Part shown: piece by piece, positions 43,077 through 48,237 of the stretch | Numbering within the stretch: position 1 is the first letter of the stretch | Layout: each line of letters starts with the position of its first letter | NCBI GenBank assembly: GCA_944354125.1 | Contig: CALVPT010000014.1 | Coordinates: 1-48,237 of the forward strand | Length of the DNA stretch: 48,237 bases | Reading direction: 5' to 3' | Source: an uncultured Clostridia bacterium | GTDB taxonomy: Bacteria > Bacillota > Clostridia > Christensenellales > Borkfalkiaceae | Notes under the pieces: model-generated | The model's database searches: none | Told to the model about the DNA's origin: nothing | Seen by the model: only the letters and a program-made list of their open reading frames with translations | Position numbers and translations under genes: made by a program

Positions 43077-43882
43077 TTTATTTTGTGGCAACGCCCATAG
43101 GCAACTTAAAGGACATAACGCTGCGGGCTTTGGAAACTCTCCGCGCCGCGGACGTGATATTCTGCGAGGATACGCGGCATACCTTAAAGCTTCTGAACGC
43201 CTACGACATTAAAAAGCCGCTCGTCGCCTGCCATAAGTTCAACGAGCGCGAGGCGGCGGAAAAGATAATTTCCGCAAATGCCGAGGGCAAAGAGGTGGCA
43301 ATTGTGTCGGATGCAGGCATGCCCGTCATCTCCGACCCGGGCGGCACGGTGTGTTCGGCCCTAAAGGAGGCAGGCGCGGCGTATACCGTCATACCAGGCG
43401 CAAACGCCTTTCTGTCGGCGCTCGTGCTCTCTGCGCTCCCTGCCGAAAGGTTTGCTTTCATCGGCTTTCTTCCCGACAAGGAGGGGGCAAGAAGGGCGCT
43501 TCTCGAGCGGTATAAGGACGTCGATCTGACGCTCTGCTTTCACGTCGCTCCGCAGGACGTAGACCGCCACATATCCTCGATGTACGCCGTATTCGGCGAG
43601 CGCAGGGCATGCGCCGTAAGGGAGATTACCAAGCTGCACGAGGAGGCGATAAGCTTTACTCTTTCGGAGGGGCTTGCCGGCGAAAAGCGCGGGGAATACG
43701 TCATAGTCGTCGAGGGCGCGGCTGAGGTTGAAAATCCCCTCAACGCCCTGTCGGAAACCGAGCATATCCGCCACTATATGGCGGAGGGACTGAGCAAAAA
43801 GGATGCCCTCAAGAGGGCGGCTGCGGACAGGGGAGTGCCCAAATCGGCGCTCTATCCCTTCACGGTCGGCCTCGAAGAATAA
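43073..43882 (+). CDS. rsmI: 16S rRNA 2'-O-ribose C1402 methyltransferase RsmI
   Basis: RsmI methylates the ribose of C1402 in 16S rRNA near the P site. The 269-residue protein belongs to the tetrapyrrole methylase-like fold. Motifs are YFVATPIGNLKDITLRALET at the start, CEDTRHTLKLLNAYDI, VSDAGMPVISDPG, and the central IPGANAFLSALVLSALP. The C-terminal half carries the CAVREITKLHEE motif and the LSKKDALKRAAADRGVPKSA ending. The order trmN6-rsmI matches yabB-yabC of Bacillus. A membrane protein gene follows 16 bp later. Confidence 0.96.
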   Translation: MIYFVATPIGNLKDITLRALETLRAADVIFCEDTRHTLKLLNAYDIKKPLVACHKFNEREAAEKIISANAEGKEVAIVSDAGMPVISDPGGTVCSALKEAGAAYTVIPGANAFLSALVLSALPAERFAFIGFLPDKEGARRALLERYKDVDLTLCFHVAPQDVDRHISSMYAVFGERRACAVREITKLHEEAISFTLSEGLAGEKRGEYVIVVEGAAEVENPLNALSETEHIRHYMAEGLSKKDALKRAAADRGVPKSALYPFTVGLEE

Positions 43883-43898
43883 TCATCGGCGGTGTAAT

Positions 43899-44951
43899 AT
43901 GGATAAAAAGCAAAACGACAAGAAGAGCGAGACGGCGGTAACCGAGAGCATCGCCCCCTCGCCCGATACAAAGAAGATGACCATCTACGAGTACGAGGAG
44001 AGGTACGTAAAACGCCAGAACGTAAGGGGCGCAACCTTTCTTATAAGGGCTATCGCCGTGCTCGTCGGGCTGTTCTGCATATGGTGCCTGTTCTCCATCA
44101 CAAGGGACATATGGGCGATCAACGTATATGCGGGCTACGTCGCGGCAGGCGTGTCGGCGATACTCTTCATAGCCTTTTACATAGTGCCCGTGGTCAAGAT
44201 ATTGAGGTCGGACTATTTCGTCACAAACGTCAACTATAAGACGGCAGGCGCGGCAAAGCGCAGGAACAGGAACCTCCGCCGCCAGATAGCCGAAAAGATA
44301 GTCGACTTAAGCAGCAACGTCGCAGGCGTCGGCTGGTACGACAGCGCCACCGTCGAAAAGCTCGAACAGGGCGTAAAGGCGCACGACGACGAGATAATAA
44401 AGCAGCAACTCTCCGCGCTGTATGCAGGTTCGGTCAAGAAGAGCGCAAAGGAGATAATCTTCAAGTGTTCTTTAAAGTCGGCAATGTATTCGGCGCTCTC
44501 GCAGACCAGCAAGACGGATGCAATGCTCGTCGCGGTAGTCAATCTGCAGATGATAAAGGACATAGTCTTTTTGTACGGCTTCCGCCCGTCCGACGCGCGC
44601 CTGGTCAAGATTTTCGGCGCGGTCGTAAGGAATTCGCTCGTCTCCTACGGGCTGGGCGGCCTCAGGATAGGCAACGGCATAGCGCGCACCATGGGCGATG
44701 CCGCAAAAGGCATACCCATTCTCGGTTCTGCCATAGCCGTGCTCGTCGACAGCTCTGTACAGGGCCTTACAAACGGCACGCTGACGGCGGTCATAGGCTT
44801 CCAGACGATTAAGTACCTCAATACCGAATATAAGCTCCAGAACATTCTCGACGGAGTGGAGATTGCCGAAACAGAGGAAGAACTCAACCTTGCCTGCAAG
44901 GAAATCGAAAAGGAGCTCAAAAAGGGCAAGACCGTTCCTAAGGCGGTCTGA
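43899..44951 (+). CDS. DUF697-domain membrane protein (YcjF-like)
   Basis: A 350-residue protein with a charged, Lys/Glu-rich N-terminus (about 1-45), two transmembrane helices (about 48-70 and 80-105; AIAVLVGLFCIWCLFSI and GVSAILFIAFYIVPVV), and a long C-terminal region. The latter contains a DUF697-like block: MLVAVVNLQMIKDIVFLYGF followed by RPSDARLVKIFGAVVR, then hydrophobic stretches (IPILGSAIAVLV). The family function is unknown; YcjF-type proteins are linked to stress and GTPase partners in Proteobacteria. I use the ATG at 43899 rather than an earlier in-frame start within rsmI. It follows rsmI by 16 bp and probably closes that operon. Confidence 0.7.
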   Translation: MDKKQNDKKSETAVTESIAPSPDTKKMTIYEYEERYVKRQNVRGATFLIRAIAVLVGLFCIWCLFSITRDIWAINVYAGYVAAGVSAILFIAFYIVPVVKILRSDYFVTNVNYKTAGAAKRRNRNLRRQIAEKIVDLSSNVAGVGWYDSATVEKLEQGVKAHDDEIIKQQLSALYAGSVKKSAKEIIFKCSLKSAMYSALSQTSKTDAMLVAVVNLQMIKDIVFLYGFRPSDARLVKIFGAVVRNSLVSYGLGGLRIGNGIARTMGDAAKGIPILGSAIAVLVDSSVQGLTNGTLTAVIGFQTIKYLNTEYKLQNILDGVEIAETEEELNLACKEIEKELKKGKTVPKAV

Positions 44952-45194
44952 CGGCTAAGTATTGTGCGCGCCGCGGCGGCAAGCCTGTATTTTTGGCGTC
45001 TTTATGATAAAAAGATGCCGCGCACGGTTACATAAATATTTTTATTTTCATATAATTTAATTGATGTCGGGCGGAGAAGCGGCAGGTATTGTTGCCATCA
45101 TTCCGCCCTGCATACAATATGTTGTGGCAGAGTCGTTCGCTGGCAAAAAATAAGATAAAAATATAAAAAAATTAAAAAAACAATAAAAAAATGC
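44952..45194. other. Gene-free interval before the tRNA cluster
   Basis: No coding frame is evident. The last part is AT-rich, with A-runs leading into the tRNA promoter. No obvious T-rich terminator follows the DUF697 gene. Confidence 0.6.
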
Positions 45195-45223
45195 TTGCAT
45201 TTTGGGCGAGAGTTTGATATAGT
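45195..45223 (+). promoter_or_regulatory. Promoter of the tRNA cluster
   Basis: The -35 TTGCAT (45195-45200), 17-bp spacer and -10 TATAGT (45218-45223) lie 12 bp before tRNA-Val. Confidence 0.7.
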
Positions 45224-45235
45224 ATTAAAGCGTTC

Positions 45236-45311
45236 GGGAGCTTAGCTCAGTTGGGAGAGCAACTGCCCTACAAGCAGTGGGTCACAGGTTCGAGCCCTGT
45301 AGCTCCCACCA
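45236..45311 (+). tRNA. tRNA-Val (TAC)
   Basis: Acceptor stem GGGAGCT/AGCTCCC, anticodon stem ACTGC/GCAGT with loop CCTACAA (anticodon TAC), T-arm CAGGTTCGAGCCCTG, and encoded CCA. Confidence 0.96.
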
Positions 45312-45314
45312 AGG

Positions 45315-45433
45315 AATAGTGCGGAAGAATAATGTTATGCGGGAATGGCTCAGTGGTAGAGCGTCACCTTGCCAAGGTGAATGTCGCGGGTTCGAATCTC
45401 GTTTCCCGCTCCAAATATTCTTTCCGCACTATT
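45315..45433 (+). other. Inverted repeat flanking tRNA-Gly
   Basis: AATAGTGCGGAAGAATA (45315-45331) and its complement (45416-45433, one extra base) enclose tRNA-Gly. After the right arm come further T. The transcript could fold into a 17-bp stem with the tRNA inside, a possible processing or termination signal. Confidence 0.7.
45339..45413 (+). tRNA. tRNA-Gly (GCC)
   Basis: Acceptor stem GCGGGAA/TTCCCGC, anticodon stem TCACC/GGTGA with loop TTGCCAA (anticodon GCC), T-arm GCGGGTTCGAATCTCGT, and encoded CCA. Confidence 0.96.
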
Positions 45434-45440
45434 TTTTTAA

Positions 45441-45515
45441 GGCGCTATAGCCAAGTGGTAAGGCCAAGGTCTGCAAAACCTTCATGCCCCGGTTCAAATC
45501 CGGGTGGCGCCTCCA
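45441..45515 (+). tRNA. tRNA-Cys (GCA)
   Basis: Acceptor stem GGCGCTA/TGGCGCC (one wobble), anticodon stem AAGGT/ACCTT with loop CTGCAAA (anticodon GCA), T-arm CCCGGTTCAAATCCGGG, and encoded CCA. Confidence 0.95.
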
Positions 45516-45522
45516 GAAATGT

Positions 45523-45553
45523 AAAACGCCTTAGCTTTCAGCCAAGGCGTTTT
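45523..45553 (+). terminator. Terminator of the Val-Gly-Cys tRNA operon
   Basis: Perfect 10-bp stem AAAACGCCTT (45523-45532) with its complement (45544-45553), then AATTTTAAT. Confidence 0.8.
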
Positions 45554-45805
45554 AATTTTAATAATTTTTGCACAGCTTTGCGGTTAAACATAGGCGGCAG
45601 GAAGGGAAGTTTATTTAAGCTTTCATTGTATGTCTGCCGGGTTAAAGCTTAATATGTTGGGGTTGCCTGTAAATTTTGCAAATGCCGATCATAAAAAATT
45701 GTCGGCGGCGTTTGCGCTTAAAATGAGGCAACATTCCCGGCCGAGAGCCTTAAAAGCCGTTGTACTGCAAAATGAAGGTAAATAAGACAATTAAATAGCT
45801 CGCAT

Positions 45806-45851
45806 GCTTGTGTGGCGGAATCGGCAGACGCAAGGGACTTAAAATTTTTGG
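45806..45851 (+). pseudogene. Truncated tRNA-Leu (5' half only)
   Basis: GCTTGTGTGGCGGAATCGGC and the following bases match the intact tRNA-Leu at 45908-45994 through the D-arm and anticodon region (GACTTAAAA), including anticodon TAA. The 3' strand of the anticodon stem is degenerate (TTTTT), and there is no variable arm, T-arm or acceptor 3' strand; AT-rich sequence replaces them. It is a remnant, probably from duplication or from past integration at this locus. Positions 45554-45805 hold no gene. Confidence 0.8.
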
Positions 45852-45907
45852 CAGATAGAAACTAACAAAAAATTAACAAAAAAACTGAAAACTTAACAAA
45901 AACACAT

Positions 45908-45994
45908 GCCCGAGTGGCGGAATCGGCAGACGCACAGGACTTAAAATCCTGAGGAGTAACATCCGTATCGGTTCAAGTCCGATCTCGGGCACCA
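45908..45994 (+). tRNA. tRNA-Leu (TAA)
   Basis: Acceptor stem GCCCGAG/CTCGGGC, anticodon stem CAGGA/TCCTG with loop CTTAAAA (anticodon TAA), long class II variable arm, T-arm TCGGTTCAAGTCCGA, and encoded CCA. It sits next to an integrase remnant and may have served as an integration site. Confidence 0.95.
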
Positions 45995-45997
45995 TGG

Positions 45998-46029
45998 AAC
46001 GGGAGGAAATTTGATAATTTCCTCCCGTT
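45998..46029 (+). terminator. Terminator of tRNA-Leu
   Basis: A perfect 13-bp stem (45998-46010 with 46017-46029) follows 4 bp after the tRNA, then CTGTTATGTTT. Confidence 0.8.
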
Positions 46030-46114
46030 CTGTTATGTTTGGGAAGAGATTGGGAAGTAAAAATTTGCCATATTTGCCTAAAAATTAAGCCTTTTTTGTT
46101 AATTTGATTGTAAA

Positions 46115-46290
46115 TCACAAAATATAGCTAATTTTGTTGATTTCTTGCATTAAATATTCTTCCGAGTAGTCGGTATAGCCTCTGTCAACTCGGCTGGTCT
46201 TTACATCTGCGTCAAATTCATGACCTACCCACTTCATCACAACTTCGGGATTGCACCCACACTCTTTATATTGTGTACAAAAAGGAATGT
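46115..46290 (-). pseudogene. C-terminal remnant of a tyrosine integrase
   Basis: On the minus strand an open stretch ends at 46115 and reads CTQYKECGCNPEVVMKWVGH, then EFDADVKTSRVDRGYTDYSE and EYLMQEINKISYIL. This matches the C-terminal catalytic end of tyrosine recombinases: a VVMKWVGH segment with the conserved late His, then the nucleophile region with Tyr in GYTDYS. Just upstream, HTF is visible in a shifted frame (46276-46287), so the R-H-T-F box is broken. The reading stops there because the serine recombinase gene ends at 46295 and its element takes over. The rest of the integrase should lie on the far side of that element, outside the window. Its 3' end points to the tRNA-Leu, as in many tRNA-targeting islands. 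Confidence 0.7.
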
Positions 46291-46294
46291 ATGG

Positions 46295-47956
46295 TTAATT
46301 TTCGCTTATGTTTGCGTGCTTTTTGTCTATCAGTTTGTAATAGATATGAATGTTTCTGGGAGCGGGAGGGTGCCAGCGGTTGTTGTGCTCCGTCTTTGCG
46401 TCGATTGTAATAAACTCAATCAGTTGCAGGCACATTTCCCTCGTAAGTTCGGGGCAGTTGCCATACAACTTTATGCGCCTTATGTATTCCTCGACGTCGG
46501 CTTCGTCTTTGCTCTCTTTCTGCAACTTCTTCTCCAATGTAGCTATCTCGGTTTGCAGCGTCTGCTGTTCTTTCTGATAGTTTTCGCAGAGAGAGTTGCA
46601 TAAGTTTTCGGGCATTTTCTTTAAGACCTTTTCCTCAAAGGCAGAACGGATGAGGACATCTAATTCATCCATGCGCTTTTTCTTGGCATTGAGCTGTTTA
46701 AGGTCGCAATTCCTTGCCGTGGCGGAGCGTTTAGACTTGTTTTTAAGAAATTCTTCCCGTGCTGCGTCTTCGTCTTTCAGAACGAAATCGAATTTGGAGC
46801 GAATGTCTGCCAGCACGAGCGCTTCGATGTCCGTTCGCTGAATGGCGTGGGTGGTGCAGTAGTTCTTGCCGAGATTTGCATAGGTGCGGCAGATATAGCA
46901 CTCGCAATCGTATTCCCTGCCATCTTTCAGCTTTTTCTTGGAATGAACTATCTTCATCTTATGTCCGCAGTCGGCGCAATAGATAAAGCCGGACAGCGGA
47001 AATGTTACGCCGCTCTTTGTTCTCTTTGCCCGCGATACCGAGCGGGCGACTTCCTGCGCCTTCTCCCAGACTTCCTCGCTCACGATAGGTTCGTGGGCGT
47101 TTTGCTTTACTATCCATTCTTCCTGCGGCAACCAATAGGTGTTGTGGTTCTTGTAGGAAATGGTGGAGCGCCTGTGCTGTACCGTACAGCCCTTGTATGT
47201 GGGGTCTGCAAGCATCTCCCTGACCGTTTTATGACTCCACCAGTTCGGAACGCGTCTGTTGATTTTACTGCCGTCCTTCTTTGTCCTGTAAAGAGTAGGG
47301 TTGGGTATGCCTTCGTCCGAAAGCACGCGAGCAATGCGGTAGGGCGAAAGTCCCTGTATGCGAAGATTATAAATTCTTTTCACAATCTCCGCCGCTGGCT
47401 CGTCTATGATTGCCGTGCGGTTTTCGTCGTCGCCTACAAGATAACCATATGGATAACAGCCCGATGTATATTTGCCTGCTTTCTGACTTGCCTCCAATAC
47501 CGCGCGTATCTTTTTTGAGGTATTCGCCGAGTGCCACTCGTTGAATACGTTCATGATGGGCATCATGTCCATTCCCGTGCTGTTTCTGTCGGCGGTGTTT
47601 ACATTGTCGTTGATTGCAATAAAACGTATGCCGTAGGCGGGGAATATGTAATCGAGGTATTGCCCCACCATAATGTAGTTTCTGCCGAAGCGGGAGAGGT
47701 CTTTTACCACAATGGTGTTTATCCGTCCCGTTTTGGCGTCGTCCAACAGCCTCGTCACTTCCGGTCTTTCAAAGTCCGTGCCCGAAAAGCCGTCGTCCAC
47801 ATATTCGTCCACAAGGTTCCAGCCGCGCTCGGCTACATACTTTTGCAGAATGAGCCTTTGGTTATCTATCGAAAGCGATTCGCCCGCGCGTTCGTCGTCT
47901 TTGGAAAGTCTTAAATAAATTCCTGTATTATTCAGTTGTTTTTGCTTTGATTGCAT
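46295..47956 (-). CDS. Large serine recombinase (TndX/TnpX type)
   Basis: The 553-residue enzyme cuts and rejoins DNA through a serine nucleophile to integrate or excise a mobile element. Domains in order: resolvase catalytic domain (about 10-155) with IYLRLSKDDE (probable nucleophile Ser18) and VVKDLSRFGRNYI; the Recombinase domain (about 175-290; GYLVGDDENRTAIIDEPAAE, PNWWSHKTVREMLADPTYKG); a zinc ribbon (FIYCADCGHKMK ... CECYICRTY); a coiled coil (about 400-480); and a DUF4368-like C-terminus with IEFITIDAKTEHNN. I use the ATG at 47956, which has AAGGAG 8 bp upstream; an earlier in-frame ATG at 47992 lacks one. Such recombinases occur in Tn4451-like transposons and conjugative elements of Clostridia. 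The stop codon lies within about 10-30 bp of the element end. Confidence 0.93.
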   Translation of the reverse strand: MQSKQKQLNNTGIYLRLSKDDERAGESLSIDNQRLILQKYVAERGWNLVDEYVDDGFSGTDFERPEVTRLLDDAKTGRINTIVVKDLSRFGRNYIMVGQYLDYIFPAYGIRFIAINDNVNTADRNSTGMDMMPIMNVFNEWHSANTSKKIRAVLEASQKAGKYTSGCYPYGYLVGDDENRTAIIDEPAAEIVKRIYNLRIQGLSPYRIARVLSDEGIPNPTLYRTKKDGSKINRRVPNWWSHKTVREMLADPTYKGCTVQHRRSTISYKNHNTYWLPQEEWIVKQNAHEPIVSEEVWEKAQEVARSVSRAKRTKSGVTFPLSGFIYCADCGHKMKIVHSKKKLKDGREYDCECYICRTYANLGKNYCTTHAIQRTDIEALVLADIRSKFDFVLKDEDAAREEFLKNKSKRSATARNCDLKQLNAKKKRMDELDVLIRSAFEEKVLKKMPENLCNSLCENYQKEQQTLQTEIATLEKKLQKESKDEADVEEYIRRIKLYGNCPELTREMCLQLIEFITIDAKTEHNNRWHPPAPRNIHIYYKLIDKKHANISEN

Positions 47957-48001
47957 TCTTTTACTCCTTTGCATCAAAGCAGCCAAATTCAATGTACTGG
48001 T

Positions 48002-48030
48002 ATTATACCACGACTCACTGAATTTGGCAA
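48002..48030 (-). promoter_or_regulatory. Promoter of the serine recombinase, enclosed by an inverted repeat
   Basis: The -35 TTGCCA (48025-48030), 17-bp spacer and -10 TATAAT (48002-48007) drive the recombinase. The repeat CCAAATTCA/TGAATTTGG (47983-47991 with 48019-48027) flanks the -10 box, a likely operator or attachment-related dyad. Confidence 0.6.
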
Positions 48031-48051
48031 TGCCCTGACGCGATATTGCTT

Positions 48052-48237
48052 TTACATTATGCCGAGCTCCCGTTTCGCGCGGTCGGTTGCGAGAGCGAAA
48101 ATAGTCTGTCCTATATCTTTTTCGCCAGCATAGTGGCTTGTTACTATGTATTTCTTTCCCCTTATTTCATATTCGTTGATGGAAGTGGGGGCAGAGCTGA
48201 ACTCTGCGCACATTTCCGACATTGTCTTTCCCGTAAT
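48052..48237 (-). CDS. TnpW-like small transposon protein, partial
   Basis: Reading from the window edge, at least 61 residues end at the TAA at 48052-48054. The text includes SINEYEIRGKKYIVTSHYAG and then EKDIGQTIFALATDRAKREL. The pattern of a short beta segment (Y-x-I-x-x-K-x-Y-x-V-x-S-x-Y) followed by a helix resembles the TnpW family of small proteins encoded beside the serine recombinase in Tn4451-like elements. An in-frame ATG lies at 48222 but may not be the start; the gene may begin beyond the window. Function is not established. Confidence 0.6.
   Translation of the reverse strand: MTGKTMSEMCAEFSSAPTSINEYEIRGKKYIVTSHYAGEKDIGQTIFALATDRAKRELGIM

Noticed and set aside
45873..46118. 81-codon open frame antisense to tRNA-Leu
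   Set aside because: It reads through the reverse complement of the tRNA, a known source of false protein predictions.
1..48237. CRISPR array, rRNA operon, riboswitch or T-box
   Set aside because: No regularly spaced repeats, rRNA segments or T-box signature were seen on either strand.

Overview
The window looks like the replication-origin region of an endospore-forming, Gram-positive anaerobe of the class Clostridia, probably an uncultured gut lineage. The reasons are the sporulation and germination genes spoIIR, sleB, ypeB and yyaC, the parAB/parS system, the rpmH-rnpA-yidD-yidC-khpB cluster, gene order on the right arm like the B. subtilis yaaO-tmk-holB-yaaT-yabB-yabC block, and the lack of outer-membrane genes. 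The Clostridia assignment is inference from gene content; no rRNA gene is present to confirm it.

Layout. 1-7.3 kb: a surface lipoprotein (collagen-like linker plus glycoside hydrolase 3 domain) and a BspA-like leucine-rich-repeat lipoprotein, both frameshifted; between them an AgrC/AgrA-like two-component pair, tRNA-Arg(CCG), pepT, a DUF4250 gene and mnmA. 7.5-10.7 kb: the spoIIR, sleB, ypeB cluster. 11.2-15.3 kb: parB, parA and ftsH on the minus strand. 15.3-24.0 kb: the presumed origin, with a perfect parS site, degenerate parS-like sites, DnaA-box-like repeats, yyaC, a 5.6-kb AT-rich stretch without convincing genes, a SLOG-family gene and rsmG. 24.0-28.3 kb: dnaN, rpmH, rnpA, yidD, yidC and khpB on the plus strand. 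dnaA, normally beside dnaN, is not in the window. 28.3-36 kb: a small HTH regulator, a 1.2-kb gene-free stretch, pckG, three uncharacterised genes and an alaR-alaT pair. 36-45 kb: a long leading-strand housekeeping run (greA, lysS, a class I amino acid decarboxylase, tmk, holB, ricT, ferredoxin, trmN6, rsmI, a DUF697 gene). 45.2-46.0 kb: four tRNAs (Val, Gly, Cys, Leu) and a truncated fifth. 46.1-48.2 kb: the end of a mobile element (large serine recombinase, TnpW-like protein) that appears to interrupt an older tyrosine-integrase gene.

How it works together. Gene orientation switches from mainly minus on the left to mainly plus on the right across 16-24 kb, as expected if two replication forks leave from there. 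A 16-bp extended DnaA-box-like motif (TTAT-S-R-ACAATTGAMC) flanks the AT-rich island on both sides, parS sites sit next to it and ParAB is encoded 2-4 kb away. spoIIR, whose timing in B. subtilis depends on being near the origin, lies about 8-16 kb from this region.

Limits. Everything is read by eye. Family names rest on motif recognition, and promoter and terminator calls on consensus matching and visible dyads. Frameshifts in the first and the BspA-like gene could be assembly errors.
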